DNA from: an uncultured Alphaproteobacteria bacterium
GTDB lineage: Bacteria > Pseudomonadota > Alphaproteobacteria > Bin95
Reading direction: 5' to 3'
Assembly (NCBI GenBank): GCA_937891825.1
Contig: CALAHN010000043.1
Span: 1-50,838, forward strand
DNA: 50,838 nucleotides
Of the stretch, positions 17,274 through 25,612 are shown piece by piece; the first letter of the stretch is position 1; each line of letters starts with the position of its first letter. Position numbers and translations under genes: made by a program. The notes beneath the pieces were generated by a model, which was not told the DNA's origin, did no database searches, and saw only the letters and a program-made list of their open reading frames with translations.

Positions 17274-17501
17274 CCGGCGGCGGCTTCCGCGCGGGATGCG
17301 GCCGTCCTGCTTGACTGGACCGCGTTCGCGCGGACGCGCGCGCCATGCCCCAATAGTTTGATGGCGAGCAGCTTACCCGCCATTTTACAGGCCCGCCAAA
17401 AGGCGGGAACCGGAAGATCGATCGAATGCCACGTGATTTCCTAAGACCGTCGTTAAGCCAGAATCCGCATCATCCGGGCGGTTTAACGGGAGCATTGACC
17501 G

Positions 17502-17999
17502 ATGTCGCTGAAGGCGCAACCAGCAGCAAGACGCACATTCCTCCGCTTCGTCGGAACGGCGCCGCTGGCGCTCGCCGGCGGCGGCGCTGTCTTGAGCGGA
17601 TGCACGGAAGGGTCGGAGCCGCACGCATCAGATCAGGCCCATGTCGCCCGGCCCGAGGAAGAGCGCTACTGGCGCGCCTTGCGGGAAATGTCGGCGGCGG
17701 CCTATGCGACAAGCGTCCCCTTTCCGCCGGCGCTTGAAGCGATGGCGAACACGGAGCTGACCCTGACCGGCTTCATTCGGAGAACCCCAGGCTATGGCCG
17801 CCTGATCTTCACCCAACGCGCCGTCGGTTGTCCGAGTTGCGACCGGCAGAAACTCTGGCCGGTTATTGAAGTGATACCGGCGACGGCATTCGTCGACCCG
17901 CTGAACGGACCTGTGCGCCTCTCGGGCACGGTCGAACTCAGGCGCTTTGGCGACGGCCTGCCCGTCGCCCTGAAACGGGCGACCGTGGTCCAGGCCTGA
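17502..17999 (+). CDS. Tat-type lipoprotein of unknown function with a CxxC motif
   Basis: The 165-residue protein starts with a twin-arginine-like signal (RRTFLRFVG, residues 10-18), a hydrophobic stretch, and a lipobox LSGC (Cys about 34). It is predicted to be exported folded and lipidated. The mature part has a central strand pair and the motif GCPSCD, a possible metal or redox site. The C-terminal half (TELTLTGFIRRTPGYGRL; GPVRLSGTVELRRFGDG) looks like an OB-like beta domain, but I do not recognise the family. It converges with a quinone reductase gene six bases away. Function unknown. Confidence 0.65.
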   Translation: MSLKAQPAARRTFLRFVGTAPLALAGGGAVLSGCTEGSEPHASDQAHVARPEEERYWRALREMSAAAYATSVPFPPALEAMANTELTLTGFIRRTPGYGRLIFTQRAVGCPSCDRQKLWPVIEVIPATAFVDPLNGPVRLSGTVELRRFGDGLPVALKRATVVQA

Positions 18000-18005
18000 C
18001 GCGCC

Positions 18006-18992
18006 TCAAGCCGCCATATCGATCAGCAACTTGCCCCAGGTCTTGCGGGAATCCAGGGCGGTCAGCGCTTCCGGCAACGCCGCCATCGGATAGACGTTGA
18101 AGATTGCGGGCGCGATCTCCTTGCGGGCCATCATAGCAAAACAATCGTCGACGACGGTGACGGCATAGGCCGGGTCGCGGGCGAGATAGCCGCCCCAGAT
18201 CGCGCCGACCGCCGATGCGTTCTTCAGCAGCAGCCGATTGGCCGCGACCTTCTGGATTTCGCCGCCGGCAAAGCCAATGATAACCGCGCGCCCCTCGAAG
18301 GCGATGACCTTGAGCGCCGTATTGAAGATGTCGCCCCCGACGGGATCGTAGATCACATCGACTCCGCGGCCATCGGTCAGCGCCCGGACCGGCTCGACCC
18401 AGTCGGCGTCGGCTGCGTAGTCGAAGGCATGATCGGCGCCATTATCCAGGGCGACCTGGCATTTCTCCGGTCCGCCCGCGAGCGCGATGACCTTGGCGCC
18501 CCAGGCCTTGCCCAACTGCACCGCCGCGACGCCTACGCCGCCTGCGGCGGCCGTGACCAGCAACGTCTCCCCGGCCTGCAGGCCGGCGCGGCGGCGGAGG
18601 GCGACATGCGCCGTCGGGTAAATCACCGGCACGCAGGCGGCGGCCTTCAGGTCCACTTCATTCGGGACCGCCCGCAGCGCAGCGACCGGCATCACGCAAT
18701 AATCAGCGAAGCCGCCCCAGTCCGGCTGGCCGCAAACCCGGGAGGCGAGCGGCAAATCCACGCCCTCGCCGACAGCGACGACCTCGCCGGCGATTTCGCA
18801 TCCCGGCGTGAACGGCCGCGGCGGCTTCACCTGATATTTCCCGGCGATCATCAATGCATCGAAGAAGTTCAGCGCGGCATAGCGCACCTTCACCATGACC
18901 TCGCCAGGCCCTGGCGTCGGAATCGAGGTTGTCTCCAGAGCGATGCTGTCCGGCGCGCCCCAATCGGCGACGCGCCATGCGCGCATGGTCAT
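18006..18992 (-). CDS. NADPH:quinone oxidoreductase family protein (MDR superfamily)
   Basis: This 328-residue zinc-free medium-chain reductase has the N-terminal GroES-like domain with FTPGCEIAGEVVAVGEG. A Rossmann domain with TAAAGGVGVAAVQLGKAWGA binds NADPH at about residues 145-164. The structural and catalytic zinc cysteines of alcohol dehydrogenases are absent, as in quinone reductase/crotonyl-reductase-type enzymes. AAGGA lies eight bases before the ATG. It is one of four MDR reductases in the window (others at 20644, 28988, 36358). It is followed downstream by a convergent Tat lipoprotein gene. Substrate unknown. Confidence 0.87.
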   Translation of the reverse strand: MTMRAWRVADWGAPDSIALETTSIPTPGPGEVMVKVRYAALNFFDALMIAGKYQVKPPRPFTPGCEIAGEVVAVGEGVDLPLASRVCGQPDWGGFADYCVMPVAALRAVPNEVDLKAAACVPVIYPTAHVALRRRAGLQAGETLLVTAAAGGVGVAAVQLGKAWGAKVIALAGGPEKCQVALDNGADHAFDYAADADWVEPVRALTDGRGVDVIYDPVGGDIFNTALKVIAFEGRAVIIGFAGGEIQKVAANRLLLKNASAVGAIWGGYLARDPAYAVTVVDDCFAMMARKEIAPAIFNVYPMAALPEALTALDSRKTWGKLLIDMAA

Positions 18993-19007
18993 CGGCTATA
19001 TCCTTGA

Positions 19008-19991
19008 CTAAGGTTTGGCTTGAATGCTGCGGTCCTCGAAGAAGCGCCAGATTTCCCATGGCGCAAAGATGGCGTCGTTCGCCGGCCCCGCGATCCGCGC
19101 CGGCAGGGGGCCGGCGCCCGTGCCCGGCCATTGCCGGCCGAGCCCGCTGACCCAGATCACGCGGAGCGCGCCCGGATCGACACAGCCGCTCCAATCCCAG
19201 CGGGTGACCGTCCCCCCGTCCGCGGGCGCGCCCTCTGGCGGCGGCGCAATGGCGCTTCGCCCGCATCCCAGCGCCGCCGACCATGCCGTCGCCTGATCCT
19301 GGAGCGACGAGCGCATGCCAGGGCCGGCCCAGGGCGTATAGACCGCGCCGCCATAGGCAGGGTTCGTCGGATCGGCCAAGCCTTGCATCAGCAAAAGCGG
19401 ACGCGGCGTCTTGACCGTGTCGGGTACCTGGTAAAGCGGCCCGCCGACGCTGGCGATCGCGGCGAAGCGGCCTGGCGCCTCGATCAGGACCCGCTGCGCC
19501 ATCGCGCCGCCTTCCCCGAAACCCACAAGATAAATCCGCGCCGGGTCGATCGGCTGCTTCGCGACGATATCCTTGGCGACAGCGGCCAGGAACGCCGCGT
19601 CGGCCCAAGCGGCTGCGCCCGGCGTTCCGGCGTTCCAGACCTTCGCATTGAAAAATCCGCCCTCGGCCCGGCCTTGCGCCTGGGGGCCGGCGGCGGGCGC
19701 GACCAGGGCGAAGTGCGCCTGACTGGCGGTCGCGATCCAGCCATGGCGGTAGACCGCCGCCAAGGGGTCGTCGCCAGCGTCATGGAGCAGCACGATGGCG
19801 GGAACGCGCTCTTCGGGCTTAAGATTGGGCGGCAGCAGCACCGCGTAGCCGCGCTCGGCCGTATCGCCCCAGGGCGCGGGTTGCGTCAGCTTGACCTCTT
19901 TCGGCGTCAACGAGCCATCGGCCCCCGCCGGTCCGGCGAGGGCCAGGGCCGCCAGAACCGCGGCGAACAGGATGCGGCTTGGTCCTATCAC
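19008..19991 (-). CDS. Secreted alpha/beta-hydrolase-like protein lacking the nucleophile serine
   Basis: The 327-residue protein starts from a GTG that overlaps the stop of the upstream gene (GTGA). A signal peptide covers about residues 1-25 (ending near GPAGADG). The fold resembles LpqC/dienelactone hydrolase-like enzymes: VPAIVLLHDAGDDP is the oxyanion-side strand and IYLVGFGEGGAMAQR the nucleophile elbow. The expected G-x-S-x-G reads G-F-G-E-G, so the catalytic serine is replaced by glycine. The late loop LLLMQGLADPTNP resembles the acid-containing turn. It may therefore be a binding protein or use another mechanism. It is translationally coupled to the exported protein at 19988-20572. 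Confidence 0.7.
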   Translation of the reverse strand: MIGPSRILFAAVLAALALAGPAGADGSLTPKEVKLTQPAPWGDTAERGYAVLLPPNLKPEERVPAIVLLHDAGDDPLAAVYRHGWIATASQAHFALVAPAAGPQAQGRAEGGFFNAKVWNAGTPGAAAWADAAFLAAVAKDIVAKQPIDPARIYLVGFGEGGAMAQRVLIEAPGRFAAIASVGGPLYQVPDTVKTPRPLLLMQGLADPTNPAYGGAVYTPWAGPGMRSSLQDQATAWSAALGCGRSAIAPPPEGAPADGGTVTRWDWSGCVDPGALRVIWVSGLGRQWPGTGAGPLPARIAGPANDAIFAPWEIWRFFEDRSIQAKP

Positions 19992-20572
19992 CAGACGCCT
20001 GAGTCCGTAACGACGAACGGCCGCACCAGCGCTTTCAGCGTGCCGTCGCCATTCCAATAGAGGATGCCGACCGTCCGGCCGCGCTTGTCCCATCCCGCAT
20101 GACCGACCGCCCGACCGGCTTTGAGGCCTCTCTCCGTTTCGAAGGCGAAGGATTTATTCAGCACAACCAGCTTCTTGACCTCTTTCGGCTTGGGCGCGCC
20201 CGTCAAATTCAGGAGAAAAATCAGACGGTCGCCGTCGACCTTCACCAGCCCGACTTCGTCTTCGGGGGTGAAATCCTCCTTATCATAGCGATGCTCGGAT
20301 AGATGGCCCACAAGCGGAACGGCCGAATAATCGATCCGCGCCTGATTGCGCCGGGCGATGCCGGGCTGCGTCTTCGCCACCCTGGCTTGCCCCTTGCCCA
20401 CCACGAACAGGTCGACCGACGTGCTATGGCGGCCCTCGCGGTCCTCCAGCATAATTTGATAGACTGTCCGATTAGCTTCCTGGTCCGATTCTGCGCCGCC
20501 ATCGCCGCCTGCGCCGATGATCCATACGGCGGCTGCAGCGATAGCAACGGACTTCGCGAATGCGCGAAACAT
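19988..20572 (-). CDS. Exported protein of unknown function
   Basis: The 194-residue protein has an N-terminal signal peptide (about residues 1-27) and a mature part rich in beta strands. I do not recognise the family. The start is supported by GGAGGG with good spacing. The stop overlaps the GTG of the hydrolase-like gene, so the two products are made together and probably work in the periplasm. Features in the mature chain include VKVDGDRLIFLLNLTG and HAGWDKRGRTVGILYWNGDG. The 71-base gap to the next upstream gene, a quinone reductase, shows nothing notable. Confidence 0.65.
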   Translation of the reverse strand: MFRAFAKSVAIAAAAVWIIGAGGDGGAESDQEANRTVYQIMLEDREGRHSTSVDLFVVGKGQARVAKTQPGIARRNQARIDYSAVPLVGHLSEHRYDKEDFTPEDEVGLVKVDGDRLIFLLNLTGAPKPKEVKKLVVLNKSFAFETERGLKAGRAVGHAGWDKRGRTVGILYWNGDGTLKALVRPFVVTDSGVW

Positions 20573-20643
20573 GGTTATCCCTCCGACGGTGATCTGATGT
20601 CCGTCATTTGGCGCAGAAATGCGGCATTTTCATGGGGCGCGTC

Positions 20644-21621
20644 CTATGGCGAGACCGTCAGCACGTATTTGCCGATCGCCTTGCGGTCCATGACGGCGCG
20701 CATCGCCGTCGGCGCGTCCGCGAGCGGCATATCCGCCGCGATTCGCGGCCGGACGACGCCAGCCGCCGCCCAGGCCAGCAGCGTATCGGCCGACTGACGC
20801 AACAGCGCCGTATGGCGGCGACGGTAGTGCATCAGCGCAAATCCCAACGCCGCCCGGTTCTTGACCAGCAGCAGATTGGCCGGGATCTTCGGAATGGCGC
20901 CGCCGGCATAGCCGATGGTGAGATACCGTCCGCCCCAATCGAGCGCCCGAAACGACGGCTCATAATAGTCGCCCGCGACCGGATCGAAGACGACATCGAC
21001 CCCGGCGCCAGAGAGATCGAGCGCGCGCTGGCGCAGATCCTCCGTTCGGTAATCGATGACGGCGTCGGCGCCGTGGGCTGTGGCGACCGCGGTCTTCTCC
21101 GCGCCGCCAGCGGCCGCGATCACTGTGGCGCCAAGCGCCTTGCCGACCTCTACGGCGGCGAGGCCGACGCCCCCGGCCGCGCCCAGAACCAGCAAAGTCT
21201 CGCCCGGCTGCAGCCGCGCCTCGAACGCCAGCGCGCAATGGGCCGTCAGATAGACCGAGCAGAGCGCCGCCGCCGCCGCGTCGCTGACGCCTTCCGGCAA
21301 GGGAAAGGTTTCGGTCGCAGCGGCTTTCGCCTGAGTTGCATAGCCGCCGTCGTAAACCAGCGCCATCACCCGGTCGCCCGGCTTGAAGTCCGTGACGCCC
21401 GCGCCGGTCGCAGCAATCCGGCCAGCGACTTCCATCCCGGGCGCAAAGGGCAAGGGATGCTTGTTCTGGTGCATGTCGCGGATCATCAGGGTATCAGCGA
21501 ACGAGACCCCGGCCGCCGTGACGTCGATCAAGACCTCCCCCGCCCCCGCCGCTGGGGCTGGAAGGTCGCCGACAGTCAGCGTCTCAGGCTCGCCGAAGGC
21601 GGCGCAAACAATGGCTCGCAT
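20644..21621 (-). CDS. NADPH:quinone oxidoreductase family protein (MDR superfamily)
   Basis: The protein has 325 residues from the ATG at 21621, with AGGGG upstream; a TTG lies one codon earlier. It shows the GroES-like N-domain with FAPGMEVAGRIAATGAGV and the NADPH-binding LGAAGGVGLAAVEVGKALGA at about residues 146-165. Alcohol-dehydrogenase zinc ligands are absent. The gene starts 12 bases after the 3-hydroxyanthranilate dioxygenase stop, so they may share a transcript. It is related to the reductase at 18006 but not a recent duplicate. Confidence 0.87.
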   Translation of the reverse strand: MRAIVCAAFGEPETLTVGDLPAPAAGAGEVLIDVTAAGVSFADTLMIRDMHQNKHPLPFAPGMEVAGRIAATGAGVTDFKPGDRVMALVYDGGYATQAKAAATETFPLPEGVSDAAAAALCSVYLTAHCALAFEARLQPGETLLVLGAAGGVGLAAVEVGKALGATVIAAAGGAEKTAVATAHGADAVIDYRTEDLRQRALDLSGAGVDVVFDPVAGDYYEPSFRALDWGGRYLTIGYAGGAIPKIPANLLLVKNRAALGFALMHYRRRHTALLRQSADTLLAWAAAGVVRPRIAADMPLADAPTAMRAVMDRKAIGKYVLTVSP

Positions 21622-21633
21622 CAAGCAGCCCCT

Positions 21634-22155
21634 CTATGACTTGCCGGGATTGACGTGGCCGCAGGCCTTGCAGGTCCGCAGCTTTTCGTCGGCATGATAT
21701 TCACGGAAGACCGGCGGCAGGTCCTTCTCGATATCCGCCAGTTCGAATTCGCGGCGGTGATGGCATTCGCCGCAGGCCTCGCAATACCACTCGAACGCAT
21801 CCAGTTCGCCGGGCAGCCGGATCCGCTCGACCACCAGGCCGACGCTGCCGGCGGGGCGTTGCGGCGAATGGCGGACATGGGGCGGCAGCAGCAGCATCTC
21901 GCCTGCGCGGATCGGGACGTCGACCGGCTCGCCGTCCTCGATCACCCGCAGGACCATCTCGCCTTCGACCTGATAGAACAATTCCTCGCCGGGATCGTCG
22001 TGATAGTCGGTGCGCTCGTTCGGGCCGCCGATCACCATGATGATGAAGTTCTTGTAGGTCGTCTTATAAAGCTGCGCGTTGCCGACCGGCGGCTTCAGCA
22101 GAGACCGATTGTCGGCGATCCATTGTTGCAGATTAAACGCCGCCAATTTCGCCAT
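21634..22155 (-). CDS. nbaC: 3-hydroxyanthranilate 3,4-dioxygenase
   Basis: This 173-residue cupin dioxygenase cleaves 3-hydroxyanthranilate to 2-amino-3-carboxymuconate semialdehyde in kynurenine degradation or quinolinate/NAD synthesis. The metal ligands correspond to His52, Glu58 and His96 (YHDDPGEELFYQ; PPHVRHSPQR), with Arg48 and Arg100 matching substrate-binding arginines of the bacterial enzymes. The C-terminus carries the second iron site of bacterial homologs (CEACGEC and CKACGH). AGGAG precedes the ATG. No other kynurenine-pathway gene is adjacent; a quinone reductase follows and holC lies upstream. Confidence 0.93.
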   Translation of the reverse strand: MAKLAAFNLQQWIADNRSLLKPPVGNAQLYKTTYKNFIIMVIGGPNERTDYHDDPGEELFYQVEGEMVLRVIEDGEPVDVPIRAGEMLLLPPHVRHSPQRPAGSVGLVVERIRLPGELDAFEWYCEACGECHHRREFELADIEKDLPPVFREYHADEKLRTCKACGHVNPGKS

Positions 22156-22194
22156 GATGTGCTCCTGTTGGTCATCCAGGTGTACTGTATCGAT

Positions 22195-22677
22195 CTAGCC
22201 GCGCCGCTCCAGCCGCCAATCCCCGCCGTCGAAACTCCAGTATGCCAGCGATCGCCCCTCGGCGCTCCAATCGCGCCAGCGGGCGCGGGCCACATCCCGC
22301 GCCGCCCCGTCCCGGGCGTCGAAGAGATACATGCGCGCTGCATAGGCCGCCCAATCCGCGGGCGCCGCGTCATCGACGACGACGATGCGGCCAGCCGCAG
22401 CATCCGGCGCTTCCGCTGCGATCCAGACCGGATGCTCTGCCGGGTCGCCGTCGCCGGGGCCGCCATGGGGAAGGAAGCTGGCGGGGTCGAAAGTCCAAAG
22501 GCCGGCATTCAACGCCGACGCGCGCTCGCCCTCCGCCGTCAACACCAGGGTCCGGACGGCGGTCGCGGGACCGTCGCGCTCAAGCCAGCGGCCGAGCGCG
22601 GCTTCGAGCGGCCGACCGTCGGCGTTCAGGAAATCGATCCAGGCGTCAGGCGCCGCCGCGGCATCGTCCGCCGGCAT
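22195..22677 (-). CDS. holC: DNA polymerase III chi subunit
   Basis: This 160-residue protein has the bacterial chi-subunit pattern. A conserved centre reads WTFDPASFLPHG followed by HPVWIA, the strand RIVVVDDAAP comes next, and the C-terminal helix is ARARWRDWSAEGRSLAYW. Chi links the clamp loader to single-strand binding protein through the psi subunit. The gene begins three bases after pepA, the usual alphaproteobacterial arrangement, which supports the call despite a weak family signature. Confidence 0.8.
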   Translation of the reverse strand: MPADDAAAAPDAWIDFLNADGRPLEAALGRWLERDGPATAVRTLVLTAEGERASALNAGLWTFDPASFLPHGGPGDGDPAEHPVWIAAEAPDAAAGRIVVVDDAAPADWAAYAARMYLFDARDGAARDVARARWRDWSAEGRSLAYWSFDGGDWRLERRG

Positions 22678-22680
22678 CGG

Positions 22681-24174
22681 TCAGCTCTCGAATCGGTCCG
22701 CGACTAGCCGGTCCAGGAGGCGCACGCCGAACCCGGCGCCGCCTTTCGGCACGGTCGGCTTAGCCTTGGTCGTCCATGCGACGCCTGCGATATCGAGATG
22801 CGCCCAGGGCGTCTTGTCGACGATGAAGCGCTTCAGGAACTGCGCCGCCGTCACGCTGCCGGCCTCGCGGCCGCCGACATTCTTCATGTCGGCGATGGGG
22901 GACGCGATCTGCGGATCGTAGTCATCGTGCAGCGGCATGCGCCACATCAACTCGCCCGTCGCCTCGCCCGCGGCGACGATGTTCGCCGCCAGCGCGTCGT
23001 CATTGGCGTACATGCCGCCGTAGACGCCGCCGAGCGCGACCACGATGGCGCCGGTCAATGTGGCGAGATCGATCACGGCGGCGGGCTTGTACTTCTTCTG
23101 CACGTGCCAGAGCACGTCCGCCAGCACGAGCCGGCCCTCGGCGTCGGTATTGATCACCTCAATGGTCTGGCCGGACATCGACGTCACGACGTCGCCAGGG
23201 CGCTGCGCCGACGAGGACGGCATGTTCTCGACCAGGCCGACAATGGCGACGACGTTCGCCTTGGCCTTGCGGCCAGCGATCGCCTGCATGGCCCCAACGA
23301 CGGCGGCTGCGCCGCCCATGTCGTACTTCATGTCCTCCATGCCGGCGGCGGGCTTCAAGGAAATGCCGCCGGTGTCGAAGGTGACGCCCTTGCCGACCAG
23401 GGCGAGCGGACCCTTGCCGCCTTTGCGGCCCTGCCAATGCATGATGACCACACGGGCCGGACGAGCACTACCCTGAGCAACGCCTAAAAGCGCCCCCATG
23501 CCGAGCCTTGCGAGCGCTTTCTCATCCAGAACTTCAACTACGACGCCAAGCGTCTTCAGGTTCTCGCAGCGCGCGGCGAAGCTTTCCGGATAGAGTTGGT
23601 TCGGCGGTTCTTCCAGGAGATCGCGCGCCAGATAGACGCCGTCGGCAATGGCGTCGAGGGCGCCGAAGCGCTTGCGGCAAAGCGCCGTCGCAGCCGAAAG
23701 GATGCGCAAGCTGGTCAGTTCCGGCGGCGTCGCTTCGGGCCCTTTCGTCCGGTACTTGGCGAAGCGGTAGGCCCCGAGCTTCATGCCGTAGGCGATTTCC
23801 GCGCCCAGGTCTTCCGGGGCGAGCGCCTCGCCCTTCGGCGCATCGGCCGCGACCGCTACCTGCCGTTCCCCGCCCTTGGCGAGCAGGCCGTAAAGCTTGC
23901 CGCCGATTGTCTGGGCGCCGAGAGCATCCAGCTTGGCGGGGTCGCCGACGCTGATCGCCACCAACCGGCTATAGCCGACGCCATCCGGCATCGGCACGTC
24001 GATGATTTCGCCAAGTTTTCCCTTGAGGCCCAGGGTCGCGACGGCGCGCTTGATCGCGCCGCCTGCCGCCTTATCCGCCTGGGCCGCCGTCTCGCCCATC
24101 GCGCCGCCCTCCCCGACAAGGACTGCGAAGACGCCGCTTTTGGGCGTCGATAAATCGGCAAAAGCAATCCGCAT
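22681..24174 (-). CDS. pepA: Leucyl aminopeptidase (M17 family)
   Basis: This 497-residue enzyme is full length for PepA, a dizinc cytosolic aminopeptidase that releases N-terminal amino acids. The N-terminal macro-like domain covers about residues 1-165. The catalytic domain contains GKGVTFDTGGISLKPA (Lys and Asp ligands), MKYDMGGAAAV and the signature NTDAEGRLVLAD. AAGGATG lies upstream of the ATG. HolC follows three bases after its stop. It is divergent from surA across a 170-base intergenic region. Confidence 0.95.
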   Translation of the reverse strand: MRIAFADLSTPKSGVFAVLVGEGGAMGETAAQADKAAGGAIKRAVATLGLKGKLGEIIDVPMPDGVGYSRLVAISVGDPAKLDALGAQTIGGKLYGLLAKGGERQVAVAADAPKGEALAPEDLGAEIAYGMKLGAYRFAKYRTKGPEATPPELTSLRILSAATALCRKRFGALDAIADGVYLARDLLEEPPNQLYPESFAARCENLKTLGVVVEVLDEKALARLGMGALLGVAQGSARPARVVIMHWQGRKGGKGPLALVGKGVTFDTGGISLKPAAGMEDMKYDMGGAAAVVGAMQAIAGRKAKANVVAIVGLVENMPSSSAQRPGDVVTSMSGQTIEVINTDAEGRLVLADVLWHVQKKYKPAAVIDLATLTGAIVVALGGVYGGMYANDDALAANIVAAGEATGELMWRMPLHDDYDPQIASPIADMKNVGGREAGSVTAAQFLKRFIVDKTPWAHLDIAGVAWTTKAKPTVPKGGAGFGVRLLDRLVADRFES

Positions 24175-24344
24175 CGGGCAGACATCCTTTCATTCTAGAA
24201 CGGCGAAGCGTATGTCACGCGAGTCTTCGCGCGCTTCCGCGCAAGCGTCAATGTTTACGAAAGCGGGCCGGTTGCGGAAACCCTCGCCGCCCCGCTACAA
24301 AGCATCAGGCAATCTGGACCGAACACCAGGAGACTATAGGCACC

Positions 24345-25607
24345 ATGCGGATGCGGCAAAGCGCAATCCTGTCAATCGCGGCCCTGATCTTCCTGGGCGC
24401 GCTGGCGGCGTTTGCCGGCCCGTCGGCCGCCCAGCAATCGGTCGGGCGCATCATCGCGTCCGTCAATGACGCCGCGATCACGGACTACGATCTCGACGCC
24501 CGCATGAAGCTTCTGGCCCCGAACGCCCTGACGACCATGTCGCTGCCGGAGCAGAAGCAACTTGCCCGGCGCGCGTTGAACGACCTGATCGATGACCGGC
24601 TGAAGGCCCAGGAGGCGGAACGCCTCAGCCTCAAGGTCAGCGATGCCGAAATCCAGGCCGGGCTCGCCACGATCGAGCGCAACAACGACATGCAGCCGGG
24701 CGGTCTGTTCGCCCAGATGACGGCGAGCGGCATTCCCGTCTCCGCGATCATCGATATGACCAAAGCCAATCTGCTCTGGCGGAAGGTGGTGCTGCGCCGG
24801 GTTATCCCGCAGATCTCCGTCGCTGCCGACGAGGTAAACAGCGCCCTCTCCCTGATCCGCGACGCTGGCGGCAGCGCCATCGTCCGCGCCGCCGAGATCT
24901 TCCTGCCTGCCAGCGAAGGCGATCCGCAGGCCCTGGCGGCGGAAATCGCAGCCCAATTGGCGGATGGCGGATCGTTCGCGCAATTGGCCCAGCGCCATTC
25001 ACGGTCGACGACGGCGGCGGTCGGCGGCGACCTTGGCCAGATCAGGGCCGATCAACTGGACCCGGCCCTGCAAGCCGCGCTCGCCCAACTGCAGCCCGGC
25101 GAGGTCAGTCCGCCGGTCACGACCAACCGCGGCGTGTATCTGCTGCGACTGATCGAACGCACCGAGGTGAGCACGGGCGACGCGGCCCAGGCAGTCGTGA
25201 CATTGGCGCGGGCGACATTGCGCGTCGCCAATGCCGACGCCATCCCGGCGGCCCGCCAACAACTGGCCGACGCGCTCCAGGGCATCGATGGTTGCGATGA
25301 CTTCGAACGGGCGGCGCGCACGCTGCAATCCGATCAACCCGCCCGCGTCGTCGACGCCCGGATCGGCGACTTGCCGGACGAACTTCGCGGGCCGGTCGGA
25401 GCCTTGCGCCCCGGCGAGCAGACCGAAACCTTTCTGCTGCAGGACCGGGTCGCCGTGCTGATGGTCTGCCGCCGCGCCGAAGTCGGCGACGGGCTGCCGT
25501 CGGCCGAGCGGGTGGCGGAGAGCATCCAGCGCCAGCGGGCCGAACGCCGGGCGGAACGCTATCTGCGCGACCTGCGCCGGGTCGCGTTCATCGATATCCG
25601 CGGCTGA
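24345..25607 (+). CDS. surA: Periplasmic peptidyl-prolyl isomerase SurA
   Basis: The 420-residue protein has a signal peptide (about residues 1-30, ending near SAAQQS), the SurA N-domain (about 35-160, with IASVNDAAITDYDLDARM), a parvulin PPIase domain (about 165-275, including LADGGSFAQLAQRHS and GGDLGQI) and a second degenerate C-terminal domain. SurA chaperones outer-membrane proteins in the periplasm. pdxA follows five bases after the stop and rsmA overlaps pdxA, the classic surA-pdxA-rsmA order. Upstream lptD, often the first gene of this cluster, is not present here. Confidence 0.92.
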   Translation: MRMRQSAILSIAALIFLGALAAFAGPSAAQQSVGRIIASVNDAAITDYDLDARMKLLAPNALTTMSLPEQKQLARRALNDLIDDRLKAQEAERLSLKVSDAEIQAGLATIERNNDMQPGGLFAQMTASGIPVSAIIDMTKANLLWRKVVLRRVIPQISVAADEVNSALSLIRDAGGSAIVRAAEIFLPASEGDPQALAAEIAAQLADGGSFAQLAQRHSRSTTAAVGGDLGQIRADQLDPALQAALAQLQPGEVSPPVTTNRGVYLLRLIERTEVSTGDAAQAVVTLARATLRVANADAIPAARQQLADALQGIDGCDDFERAARTLQSDQPARVVDARIGDLPDELRGPVGALRPGEQTETFLLQDRVAVLMVCRRAEVGDGLPSAERVAESIQRQRAERRAERYLRDLRRVAFIDIRG

Positions 25608-25612
25608 TTGCG

